A stretch of 37,592 nucleotides of DNA from Verrucomicrobiota bacterium (GTDB lineage Bacteria; Verrucomicrobiota; Verrucomicrobiia; Limisphaerales; JADLHS01): positions 1-37,592 of the forward strand of contig JALOTT010000001.1 of NCBI GenBank assembly GCA_025457745.1, written 5' to 3'. Below, piece after piece: positions 1 through 8,150 of the stretch. The notes beneath the pieces were generated by a model, which did not search any database, was not told where the DNA came from, and saw only the letters and a list, made by a program, of their open reading frames with translations. Position 1 is the first letter of the stretch, and each line of letters starts with the position of its first letter. Both the position numbers and the translations under genes were made by a program.

Positions 1-703
1 GGTGGAGCCGGCAAATGATCTTCAGCACCCTCCCACACCCGCCTCGCCGCAAACGACTCGGCAAGAAAACTTTGGGCCTAATCTAACCGCCATTCGCGTT
101 CACGCCGCTTCGACGTCCGAATTGCAGGCCACGGTGAAGCGACCTGAAGGTCGCGCGCCACTCACGCCAGACGATCATCGCGCCGCGATTGCCGCCGCCG
201 CGCAGGAGTTGAACGAATTGCGCGAACACTGGCTCAATCCGCCCGAATGGACGGAAACGCGCTACCTGGAATTTCCCGGCAGCGTGGGCGGCCCGTGGGA
301 TCGTTACATTGACAAAACGACCATTCGCGAGGTAGGGCGCGTCACTCCGTGCGCGCCGTCGTCCGCATCCAAAGAGCGGCGGGCAGAGGACTGCCCGCCC
401 TACCTGATCGGCACGGTGCGTTATCCGCGCCTGGCACCGCGCGACGCCGATTGCGCCGCCAAGCTGAAAAAACGCACGCTCACGAATCTTTACAACGAAC
501 GCCCCGCCTGGCTTGACCTCGCCCACAAGAAACTGGACGCCGCCGTGGCCGCCGCCTACGGTTGGCCAGCCAATCTCAGCGACGAACAGATTTTGGAACG
601 GCTGCTGGCCTTGAACCTGGAGCGCGCAGCAGAAGAAGAAAAGGCGGCAAAGGTGAAGAAGCCGCAAAAGACCCGCGAGAAGCACGCGGGCGAAGTGATA
701 TGA
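1..703 (+). CDS. MmeI-like class I SAM-dependent DNA methyltransferase, C-terminal part (5' end outside window)
   Basis: The frame is open at the left edge (codons begin at base 2), so only the last 233 residues are present. The stretch [20 protein letters not shown] followed by an AAYGWP block and a LLALNLERA tail is what I recognise as the C-terminal region of large MmeI/YeeA-type DNA methyltransferases, which recognise and methylate DNA and in some members also cleave it. The methylation and nuclease motifs would lie upstream, so whether it cuts DNA cannot be judged. Residues 111-135 are read from a palindromic element (bases 331-404) and have no counterpart in the family as I know it. The stop overlaps the next start as ATGA, so the gene heads a coupled operon. 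The tail is rich in Lys and Glu. Confidence 0.8.
   Translation, partial: VEPANDLQHPPTPASPQTTRQENFGPNLTAIRVHAASTSELQATVKRPEGRAPLTPDDHRAAIAAAAQELNELREHWLNPPEWTETRYLEFPGSVGGPWDRYIDKTTIREVGRVTPCAPSSASKERRAEDCPPYLIGTVRYPRLAPRDADCAAKLKKRTLTNLYNERPAWLDLAHKKLDAAVAAAYGWPANLSDEQILERLLALNLERAAEEEKAAKVKKPQKTREKHAGEVI
331..404. repeat. Palindromic element inside the methyltransferase gene (GGTAGGGCG family)
   Basis: The element begins GGTAGGGCGCGTCACTCCGT and ends with CTGCCCGCCCTACC, so its tips GGTAGGGCG and CGCCCTACC are inverted repeats. Each arm has its own smaller palindrome (GCGCGTCACTCCGTGCGCGC and GGGCAGAGGACTGCCC). It is read through in frame as a peptide containing [10 protein letters not shown]. 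The same left arm recurs at 30753-30827. Confidence 0.8.
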
Positions 704-804
704 AGAAAGCCGAGACCGCCGTAAATAATAAGGGGCAGGCCATCGCCAAGTTGGCTGCCTTGCTTCCCGCCCACCTTGGTCGCGCCTTCAAAGGAACGCT
801 ATGA
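700..804 (+). CDS. Small 34-residue ORF between the methyltransferase and the cysteine-rich gene
   Basis: An ATG at 700 overlaps the methyltransferase stop (ATGA), and its own stop at 802-804 overlaps the ATG of the next gene at 801 (ATGA again). The product is 34 residues, basic, starting [21 protein letters not shown] recognise no domain. The case for it being a gene is the double four-base overlap, which would let ribosomes terminate and reinitiate through the operon; the case against is its size and unknown conservation. It could be a small partner of the methyltransferase or only a translational bridge. Confidence 0.45.
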   Translation: MKKAETAVNNKGQAIAKLAALLPAHLGRAFKGTL

Positions 805-1277
805 GAAAACCAGTTGTCCGAAAGACCAAGCCCGGCAAGTCACAAGAGTTGAATTCTGACGCCCCACGCTGCGGGCTGTGCGGCAAACGCGGCGGACTCA
901 TCCGGACCGAGTGTTGTGGCCAGTGGATTTGCGACGACGAGGACAACTACGTGCTCTTCTCCTACGCACGAAACAGTTGCCATCGCAATCACCGCCGCTA
1001 CACGCTTTGCGCCTTCCACCACGGCGAAGGTCATCCTGGTGGCTGGCAGACCTGTCCCCAGTGCCGCGAGTCCTTTCCGACCGAGATTTACGTCTCGTAC
1101 GGCACGAATGAATACAACTTCGTGAAGCTGGAGAACCCGCCTGCGTACGAACCCACGCATTGTGGCGGCTGCGGCGTGGTGATCAAGTTGAGCGACGGAG
1201 GTTACTCTGAAGGGCCGAAAGGCATTTTGTGCGAGAAATGCACGCAGAAGGCGTTTCCGATTTCCAAACTGGACTGA
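801..1277 (+). CDS. Cysteine-rich zinc-binding hypothetical protein
   Basis: 158 residues with six Cys/His clusters: CGLC near 24, CCGQWIC near 38, a CHRNH and CAFHH pair near 59-75, CPQC near 86, CGGCG near 121 and CEKC near 145. This pattern suggests two or three zinc sites of treble-clef or RING-like type, with a final zinc ribbon formed by the last two clusters. No enzymatic motif is visible. It is translationally coupled to the 34-residue ORF and so to the MmeI-like methyltransferase, which suggests it works with that enzyme, for example in DNA or protein binding. I do not recognise a named family. The start is fixed by the ATGA overlap. Confidence 0.7.
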   Translation: MRKPVVRKTKPGKSQELNSDAPRCGLCGKRGGLIRTECCGQWICDDEDNYVLFSYARNSCHRNHRRYTLCAFHHGEGHPGGWQTCPQCRESFPTEIYVSYGTNEYNFVKLENPPAYEPTHCGGCGVVIKLSDGGYSEGPKGILCEKCTQKAFPISKLD

Positions 1278-1300
1278 GCACTTGCGACAAAGCATAAAAC

Positions 1301-1322
1301 GGAAGTCCATCGTCTGACTTCC
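1301..1322 (+). terminator. Possible terminator hairpin after the methyltransferase operon
   Basis: GGAAGTC and GACTTCC form a 7-bp stem around an 8-base loop, 23 bases after the stop of the cysteine-rich gene. There is only a short T run after it (GGGTTTG), so it is a weak candidate. Confidence 0.35.
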
Positions 1323-1336
1323 GGGTTTGAATCTGG

Positions 1337-1399
1337 TGGTGGGGCGCGTTACTCCCTGCCTGCCGCGTTTGGCTCTCAGACGATTGCGAGCCCTGCCAA
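1337..1399. repeat. Degenerate palindromic element related to the GGTAGGGCG family
   Basis: The left side GGTGGGGCGCGTTACTCC resembles the left arm of the elements at 331 and 30753, and the segment ends GCGAGCCCTGCC, matching the usual CGCCCTGCC tip with changes. Arms pair imperfectly (about 8 of 12 positions). Confidence 0.4.
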
Positions 1400-1660
1400 A
1401 CTTACCGTCGTGCTTTCGGCAATACCGTCGTACCGGTATAAACCGCGTTTTTTTGGCGCGGCAAGCTGCCCTTTCTTGCGACCAACCGACATTTTGCCAC
1501 ACGCAGCTTGACCTTTGGCGGCAAATCCGCATCCTATACATCCCGGCAGAACCCGCAGCGTCGCAGTCGCCGTCCCGCATCAGCGGGACAGCGTTTCCCG
1601 GTCGCATCCGTTGAGTGCGTCGGTTATTATGACGGGGTGAGGAAGTCGGTGACATTTGAT

Positions 1661-3493
1661 ATGCAGCACATCCGAAATATCGCGATCATCGCGCACGTTG
1701 ATCACGGCAAGACCACGCTCGTGGATTGCCTGCTCAAACAATCCGGCACCTTCCGCGCCAACCAGCACGAGTCGCAGGAGGAGCGGCTCATGGACTCGAT
1801 GGACCTGGAAAAGGAAAAGGGCATCACCATCCGCGCCAAGAACGCCGCGTTCAAATACAAGAATTACCACATCAACATCGTGGACACGCCCGGCCACGCG
1901 GATTTCGGCGGCGAAGTCGAGCGCATCATGAACATGATTGACGGCGTGCTGCTGGTGGTGGACGCCGCCGACGGCCCGCAGGCGCAGACGCGCTTCGTGC
2001 TGCGCAAGGCGCTGGAAGCCGGCGCGAAGCCCATCGTGGTCATCAACAAGATTGACCGCGACAACGTGAACCCGAAGAAAGTCCTCGACGAAGTGTTCGA
2101 GTTGTTCGAGTCGCTCAACGCCACCGACGAGCAACTCGATTTCCCGTTCATCTATTGCTCGGCCAAAGGCGGCTACGCCAAGACGGAACTCGAACACGTC
2201 AGCGGCACGATGGAGCCGCTCTTCGACGCCATCGTGAAACATATTCCGCCGCCGCGCGCGAAGGCGGGCGTCGGCTTCCAGGTGCTCGTTGCGAACCTGG
2301 ATTACAGCGATTACCTCGGCCGTATCGCTTTTGGAAAAATCTACGAAGGCAAGGTCAAGCTCGGCGACGAAGCCATCTGCCGCCACGGTCAAGGCCGGAT
2401 CACCAAGGGCAAGATCACCGCGATCTTCCACTTTGAAGGCATGAAGCGCATCGAGGTCCAGGAAGCCCACGCCGGCGACATTGTGGGGCTAACCGGCTTC
2501 GAGGACGTATTCATCGGCGAAACCATTTGCGATTCCGAAGCCCGCGCCGCGCTGCCGTACATCCCGATTGATCCGCCGACGATCCAGATGGAGTTCGCCG
2601 TCAACGACGGCCCGCTTGCCGGCAAGGACGGCAAGCTCGTCACCGCCCGCCACATTTGGGAACGGCTGGTGAAGGAGACGCGCACGAACGTCGCCCTCAA
2701 GATCAAACAAACGAACGACCCGAAAATCTTTGCCGTCAGCGGACGCGGCGAAATGCAGATCGCCATTCTCGTCGAGCAAATGCGTCGTGAAGGCCACGAA
2801 GTCCTCGTCTCCCGGCCCGAAGTGCTCTGGAAAAAGGACGCCAACGGCAACTCGTTGGAGCCGATTGAAAAACTGTTCGTGGAAGTTCCGAACGATTGTC
2901 TTGGCTCGGTCATGGAAAATCTTTCCAGTCGCAAGGCGCAAATCACGAACATGAACCACGTCGGCAATCAGGTTTCCGTGGAAGCCCTCGTGCCCATGCG
3001 CGGCCTGATCGGCTTCGAGACCGACCTCGTCAATACGACCAAGGGCATGGGCGTGATGAGCCATCTGTTTCATGAATACGGCCCGGATTGCGGTGAGATT
3101 GCGGCGCGCAAAAACGGCTCGCTCGTCAGCATGGAGGCGGGTGACGCGACGTCCTACGCGCTGAACATGGTGCAGGAACGCGGCCGGCTGATGGTCGAGC
3201 CCGGCGACGCGATTTACGTGGGCATGATCGTCGGCGAGAACGCCCGCGAGAACGACATTCCCGTGAACCCGGTCAAGGAAAAGCGATTGACCAACATGCG
3301 CTCACAAGGGGACGGCAAGGGCATTCAACTTAACTCGCCGCTCAAGCTCAGCCTCGAACGCGCGATCGAGTACATTGACGTGGACGAATACGTGGAAGCC
3401 ACGCCAAAAAATTTACGTCTGCGCAAAAAAATCCTCGATGAGAACCAGCGCAAGCGCTCCGAGAAATCCCGCGTGCTGAAGTTTGTGGAGTAA
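1661..3493 (+). CDS. typA: Ribosome-associated GTPase TypA/BipA
   Basis: 610 residues, the usual TypA length. The translational-GTPase motifs are intact: [10 protein letters not shown] near residues 11-20 (P loop), [12 protein letters not shown] near 71, NKIDRD near 126 and SAK near 166. They are followed by EF-G-like domains 2, III and V and the TypA-specific C-terminal domain ([20 protein letters not shown]). TypA binds the ribosome and supports growth under stress, often during ribosome assembly at low temperature. I chose ATG 1661 because the family start is close to [13 protein letters not shown] at 1649 with GAGGAA four bases upstream has the better ribosome-binding site and would add four residues. 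It stands alone, convergent with the SYLF gene. Confidence 0.95.
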   Translation: MQHIRNIAIIAHVDHGKTTLVDCLLKQSGTFRANQHESQEERLMDSMDLEKEKGITIRAKNAAFKYKNYHINIVDTPGHADFGGEVERIMNMIDGVLLVVDAADGPQAQTRFVLRKALEAGAKPIVVINKIDRDNVNPKKVLDEVFELFESLNATDEQLDFPFIYCSAKGGYAKTELEHVSGTMEPLFDAIVKHIPPPRAKAGVGFQVLVANLDYSDYLGRIAFGKIYEGKVKLGDEAICRHGQGRITKGKITAIFHFEGMKRIEVQEAHAGDIVGLTGFEDVFIGETICDSEARAALPYIPIDPPTIQMEFAVNDGPLAGKDGKLVTARHIWERLVKETRTNVALKIKQTNDPKIFAVSGRGEMQIAILVEQMRREGHEVLVSRPEVLWKKDANGNSLEPIEKLFVEVPNDCLGSVMENLSSRKAQITNMNHVGNQVSVEALVPMRGLIGFETDLVNTTKGMGVMSHLFHEYGPDCGEIAARKNGSLVSMEAGDATSYALNMVQERGRLMVEPGDAIYVGMIVGENARENDIPVNPVKEKRLTNMRSQGDGKGIQLNSPLKLSLERAIEYIDVDEYVEATPKNLRLRKKILDENQRKRSEKSRVLKFVE

Positions 3494-3545
3494 AAAAGGT
3501 GGAGCGCCGCAATCGCGGGCATCGCCTTGCTAAATCCTCGGCAAG

Positions 3546-4223
3546 CTACTTCTTCTTCGAATGTTCGGTGAGCCGCTTGACCAGTTCTAAAGCGCTGTCG
3601 GTCGCCTTCACCTTTTTGTCGAACAGGATGTCCTGCATGGACACGAATTGATCGTAATAAATTCGGTTGGCCTCATCGTCGGCCGAGATCGCGCCGCCTT
3701 TGATGGCCGCGCCGCCGTAGAGTCCCGCGCGGTCGTTATAGACGAGCACCGGATGTTCGGTGAGTGAGATTTTCCCTTCTTCACCTGCGCTGGCATCGCC
3801 GGCGGTGCCGCGCGCTTCGCCGGCGAAGTTGATCTTCGCATCGGTCAACATGCGCACAGCGTTGGTGTGCATGAGGAGAATCGCGTAAAAAACTTTTTCG
3901 CCGCCGACTTGAAGTCCCAGGCTGGCTTCGTTGGCGTGGACGAATGCCGCAGGACTCCAGTTCCCCGTCTTTAGGTCCCTGACCAACGCCACACCGCGGC
4001 CGCCTTGATAGGCGAAAATGAAGCCGGCCTTGGTGCAGTCCAGCAGGATGACGCCCTTGGCCTAGCGAAGCATGTCAGCGGGAACGCGCTTTCCCGGATT
4101 CGACTGCAGGGACTCGAATTTGGCTGTGAGCTTGTGGATTCGGTGGTCCAGTTCCGCTTTATCGAGCGCGAAGGTCGAGGTGGCGAAGCCCAGCAATAGT
4201 AAACCAAGGGTCAATGTTTTCAT
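3546..4223 (-). pseudogene. SYLF-domain (Ysc84/DUF500) lipid-binding protein with an internal stop codon
   Basis: Read from ATG 4223 the frame gives a signal peptide (MKTLTLGLLLLGFATSTFA) and the first part of a SYLF protein, then a TAG at plus-strand 4062-4064, then continues in the same frame with AKGVILLDCTKAGFIFAYQG, WSPAAFVHANEASLG and QVGG to the normal end. The whole would be 225 codons, usual for secreted bacterial SYLF proteins, which bind phosphoinositide-like lipids. A single base change explains the stop. Without readthrough only 53 residues are made. It could instead be a sequencing error, suppression, or reinitiation at the ATG near 3992. The downstream frame looks well preserved, so any inactivation is recent. 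Confidence 0.85.
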
Positions 4224-4373
4224 GAACAAATCATGACCCAGCAAACCGGTTTGCGCAAAGGTCAATGCCGGCTGCGGATGGAAATGATTGAACGCGAGCG
4301 CCAAGTCGCGCCCGGTGGGCGTCGAGCGTTGCTGCAAAGGCAGGGACGCGGTGGAACGCGTCCCTATCAGTTC

Positions 4374-4649
4374 TTAGTTCGCCACGCCTGATCCCTGACA
4401 CGTAGGGCAGGGAGCGGGGGCGTGGCGGATGAGGTGATAGATGTAATCCTTCAACTTCGCCCGGCGCATCTTCAACTCCTCGGTTTCCTGGTCGGTGGCG
4501 AAGTCTATTTCTTCTTCGATGCGACAAATTTCGTCATCGAGCCGGTGGTATTCATCGTAGAGGTGGCGGAAGTGTTGGTCGCTCTTAAGCCGTTTGATGG
4601 TTTCGCGGTGTTCGGGAAACTCACGCAGGATGGGGTGATGCAGGTCCAT
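4374..4649 (-). CDS. DUF465/YdcH-like small coiled-coil protein with a CxxC tail
   Basis: 91 residues. The body, beginning MDLHHPILREFPEHRETIKR and running through a long charged helix (YDEYHRLDDEICRIEEEIDF), matches the DUF465 pattern of a short helical hairpin of unknown role. The C-terminus adds CPTCQGSGVAN, a single CxxC with glycines that resembles half of a DnaJ-type zinc repeat and is not a usual part of DUF465. It lies downstream of the signalling gene on the same strand with about 100 bases between them. The family assignment is fairly safe; the function is unknown. Confidence 0.75.
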   Translation of the reverse strand: MDLHHPILREFPEHRETIKRLKSDQHFRHLYDEYHRLDDEICRIEEEIDFATDQETEELKMRRAKLKDYIYHLIRHAPAPCPTCQGSGVAN

Positions 4650-4755
4650 GGGACATTCGCTCAGTTAAGTTGTTTTGTTACGGTCATCGTAGCCAAGGCC
4701 AGAAACATTAAAACGGGAGTTGCCCGCCGCCGCCAGTTTTTTCTTTCGATCCGCG

Positions 4756-7146
4756 TCATTTATTTCCCGGCGATCCGACGAATTCCATCCCGACCACGCA
4801 GACGTCGTCATCAAATTCATGGTTCGCGGCAAAATCCCGGACTTCGTTCAACACTTCATCGAACAATTGAGCCGCGGGTGATGGCAGCCGCTTCCGCACG
4901 GCGGTGGCGAGCTGGTCTTCGGTGTAAAGTTCCTGATTGGCGGCGTGAACCTCGTAAAGCCCATCGGTGAACAACATCACCAGGTCGTGCGGCGCGAGCG
5001 TCGCTTGGGAAGTCTGGTAATGCGCCTGCTCGAACAGGCCGAGCGCCGGCTGGTTTCTGCCCGAGGCATTCTTGAGCGTCTCAACTTTGCCCGCGCCGCG
5101 CCGGATGTGCAGCGGCTTGGGATGGCCGGCGTTGGCGTAACGCGCTTTGCCGGTGCTGGAATTGGCCACGAGGCAAAACGCCGTCGTCAACACCGGCGTG
5201 CCGGTATGTTTGAGGATGGCGAACAGTTCAGAGTTCAACTTGGTCATGAACCGACCCGGCTCGTGGGCCAACGGGCGAAGCCCCTCCACCAGCGCCCGGA
5301 TCATCGCCGTCACCAAAGCCGACCGCACGCCGTGCCCGGCCACGTCGCAGATGAACACCGCCGCCTCCGTGTCCGAGAGCGCCGTGACGCTGAAGAAATC
5401 CCCGCCCACCGTGCCGCTGGGATGATAGCGGTGCGTGAATTGAAACGCGCTTTCCGCCGGCGCGGCGTTGCGTGGGAAAGCCGGCAACTGCTGCGGCAGC
5501 ATGGCCAGTTGAATTTCCCGCGCCATCTTGAGGTCGTCCTCCATCACCGCGTTTTTCACGCGCAACTCCTCCTGACTGCGGGCGAGTTCGGCATTGGCCT
5601 GGTGAATTCGTTCCTCGGCCATTTTCTGCTCCGTGATGTCCCAGAACATTCCTTGCAGGCTTACCACTTTGCCGTTCGCGTCGAAAATGGGCATCTTCAA
5701 AACGTGAATGAACCGACGCTCGTGGCTTAGGAATTTGCTTTCCTCGATCTGCTCGAAGATTTTGCCGCCCCGGATGACCGACAAATCGTCCTGGTCGCGC
5801 TTTTCCGCGAGTTCCCGCGGCAGAAAATCGTAAATCGTCCGTCCGAGAATCTGATCCAGCGGGCGGTTCAGCATTTTACAGAACTGCGGATTGGCGAAGA
5901 TGTAGCGTCCCTGGAGGTCCTTGCGGAAAATGCACTGCGGCATCACCTCGACCAGGGAGTGGTAAAGCGCCTCGGAATTCCGAAGGTTTTCCTCCATCTG
6001 CCGCTCTTTGGTGATGTCCCAGAAAATCCCTTGCACGCCGATGGTCCAGCCGGTGGCGTCGTAAAGCGGCGTCTTGACCACCTGCACAAACATTTTTTCC
6101 CGGCCCGGCTCCTGATGCTCTTCGATCGTCTGAAACGCCTGGCCGGTTTCCATCACGCGCCGGTCGTCGTCGCGATATTTCCTGGCGAGTTCCTCGGGAA
6201 AAAAATCGAAATCCATCTTGCCGACAATCTCGTCCAGCTTCTTGCCCAAGAGATTACAAAAACGCTGGTTGGCGAAAATGAAGCAGCCCTGCGTGTCCTT
6301 GCGAAAGATGTTTTGGGGGATGGTTTCGACCAGCGAATGGTAAAGCGTCTCCGAATCGCGCAGGTTTTCTTCCGCCTGCCGGCGTTGCGTGATGTCCTCG
6401 ACCGTGCCCTCGTAGTAAAGCAACCGGCCGCCGGCGTCGCGGATGGCGCGGCAGTTTTCCGAAATCCAGATCATGCTGCCGTCCTTGCGGAAAACCTGAG
6501 ACTCGAAACCGGCGATCGTGTCGTGCTCCTGCATGATGCGGACGAATTCATCGCGCCGGCCCGGTTGCACGTAAAGCCGGCGGCCGATGTCCGTGACGCT
6601 CGTCATCAACTCCTCCGGCGTGGCATAGCCGTGGATGCGGGCCAGCGCCGCGTTGGCCATCAAATAGCGACCCTCGGGCGTGGTTTGGAAAATCCCCTCC
6701 GCCAGATGATCGAAGATTCCCCGATATTTTCCCTCGGCCGCCAGCAACGCCATGTCCGCTTCGTGCCGCTCGACGGTGTAACGGATCGAACGCAGCAGCC
6801 AGCTCGGAGTGAGCTGGCCCTTCACCAGATAATCCTGCGCGCCCGCGTGCACGGCTTCGAGGGACAGTGTTTCGTCGTCCGCCGCGCCGATCACGATCAC
6901 CGGCACGTGCGGCGCCTGTTCCTTCAGCAAGGAAATGTTCAGCAACCCCGCGCCATCCGGGAGAAAAAAATCGAGCAGCACCACCCCGAACGGATCCTGC
7001 ACGAGACGGGCAATGGCTTCGGCCAGCGAAGTGACAGTGACGACATCAGCCACGGTGTCGCGCGCCTGGTCGAGCATTCCACAGACGGTGCGGGCGAACG
7101 CGTCGTCGTTCTCGATGAGCAGGACCTTCAGTGGTTCTGTGGCCAT
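4756..7146 (-). CDS. Response regulator with PAS domains and SpoIIE-type PP2C serine phosphatase
   Basis: 796 residues from ATG 7146 (an ATG 45 bases upstream gives an unlikely N-terminus). Order: receiver domain at 1-120 (acidic pair in LLIENDD, phosphoacceptor Asp in LLDFFLPDG, Lys in LVKGQ); three PAS/PAC units at about 130-250, 265-385 and 390-510, the last two near-duplicates sharing IFRKD and FWDIT blocks; a short coiled coil (about 515-560); then a SpoIIE phosphatase domain to the end with GGDFF, CDVAGHG, NAGHP and FTDGLYE motifs carrying the metal-binding Asp residues. Such proteins turn a phosphorylation and PAS signal into dephosphorylation of an anti-sigma-factor antagonist. No sensor kinase, anti-sigma factor or antagonist lies nearby, so its partners are elsewhere. 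No transmembrane segment is visible; it is probably cytoplasmic. Confidence 0.9.
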   Translation of the reverse strand: MATEPLKVLLIENDDAFARTVCGMLDQARDTVADVVTVTSLAEAIARLVQDPFGVVLLDFFLPDGAGLLNISLLKEQAPHVPVIVIGAADDETLSLEAVHAGAQDYLVKGQLTPSWLLRSIRYTVERHEADMALLAAEGKYRGIFDHLAEGIFQTTPEGRYLMANAALARIHGYATPEELMTSVTDIGRRLYVQPGRRDEFVRIMQEHDTIAGFESQVFRKDGSMIWISENCRAIRDAGGRLLYYEGTVEDITQRRQAEENLRDSETLYHSLVETIPQNIFRKDTQGCFIFANQRFCNLLGKKLDEIVGKMDFDFFPEELARKYRDDDRRVMETGQAFQTIEEHQEPGREKMFVQVVKTPLYDATGWTIGVQGIFWDITKERQMEENLRNSEALYHSLVEVMPQCIFRKDLQGRYIFANPQFCKMLNRPLDQILGRTIYDFLPRELAEKRDQDDLSVIRGGKIFEQIEESKFLSHERRFIHVLKMPIFDANGKVVSLQGMFWDITEQKMAEERIHQANAELARSQEELRVKNAVMEDDLKMAREIQLAMLPQQLPAFPRNAAPAESAFQFTHRYHPSGTVGGDFFSVTALSDTEAAVFICDVAGHGVRSALVTAMIRALVEGLRPLAHEPGRFMTKLNSELFAILKHTGTPVLTTAFCLVANSSTGKARYANAGHPKPLHIRRGAGKVETLKNASGRNQPALGLFEQAHYQTSQATLAPHDLVMLFTDGLYEVHAANQELYTEDQLATAVRKRLPSPAAQLFDEVLNEVRDFAANHEFDDDVCVVGMEFVGSPGNK

Positions 7147-7289
7147 GACTTGATCTGTTTTGCGACCGGACGATTCAAACGAATAATACATTCGCGCCCG
7201 GCCTTATTGAAACATGGCAGGCCTGCCGCGCGGTCGCAAGCCGTTTGACTTTGACGGCGCTTTGACAACCATCCAAGCAGCAGCCAGAA

Positions 7290-8096
7290 TGGAATTGTCC
7301 CCGGAAACGCCTTGGAGCAACAACCCCGAAATCACGGCGGACTATTGCGGTTACCTGCGTGACACGCTGGAGCGCGGTTTCGCTCACAACGGGAAAATGT
7401 TTTCGACCGGGCGTCGTCGGCATCCACCTTTTCACCAACGGTGCGGTGGGCGGTCTGATGACCACCCACCCGGTTGTGACCGTGCGCGATCCGTATTTGC
7501 AGCAGGACTACAAAGAACCTTCGCATGACAAATCCCGCGCCGTCGGATACCAACTCGCCGCGCGCGTCCTGCCCAGGCTCGCGGAAAACACCCCCGCGCC
7601 GGCGGACATTGCGCCGATCGGCATCCGCGCCCGCACCATCGAAATACCCGTGCACAACAAAACTGTTTCTCGCGGCGGCGTTGCTGGGGTTGATGGATCG
7701 CGGACACTCACATTGGAAAAAACGCGCACCGAAGTCGCGCTTATCACAATTGGTGAGGCCAGTATCGCCTGCGTGCCGGGCGAGATTTATCCGGAGATCG
7801 TCAATGGGGGAATCGAGCATCCGCCGGGCGCTGATTTCGACATCGAACCGCTGGAGGTGCCGCCGTTGCGCGAACTCATGCCCGGGCGGATCAAGTTCGT
7901 CTTCGGCCTGGCGAATGACGAGCTTGGCCACATGATTCCGAAGAGCGAATGGGACGTGAACCCGCCGTATCTCTACGGTGCGAAGGGTCACGCTTACGGC
8001 GAGATCAACTCCTGCGGTCCGGAAACGGGCCGCATCGTTCACGCAGCCCTCGCCGAACTATGCCGGGAAGTGAAGTCCGCCGGCAACGGCCGGTAG
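7290..8096 (+). pseudogene. Remnant of a neutral/alkaline non-lysosomal ceramidase-like protein
   Basis: Two frames together give one family-like sequence. Bases from about 7290 read PWSNNPEITADYCGYLRDTL, and after a shift near 7395-7402 the next frame reads FTNGAVGGLMTTHPVVTVRD and continues to a stop at 8096 with ACVPGEIYPEIVNGG and ANDELGHMIPKSEW. I relate this to ceramidase-like proteins of Planctomycetes and Verrucomicrobiota. The N-terminal half, with most of the metal site, is absent, and no start with a ribosome-binding site is visible. It is a truncated, frameshifted fragment; the 245-residue open C-terminal frame should not be taken as an intact gene. Confidence 0.7.
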
Positions 8097-8150
8097 GAAG
8101 CACCCAGAAGAATCGAACGAAACACTCGGGGCTTACCGTCCGGGCGAAAC

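Larger units (their letters stand above)
1278..1660. other. Intergenic region upstream of typA
   Basis: About 380 bases with no convincing gene. It holds a possible hairpin (1301-1322), a degenerate palindromic element (1337-1399) and a TTGACC hexamer at 1509-1514 that could be part of the typA promoter; no good -10 box sits at a standard distance. The typA frame is open upstream to 1508, but that extension has no TypA similarity and is treated as leader. Confidence 0.5.

Noticed and set aside
1508-1660. N-terminal extension of typA by 51 residues
   Set aside because: The extension is Arg/Ser-rich without TypA similarity; the family start is close to 1661 or 1649.
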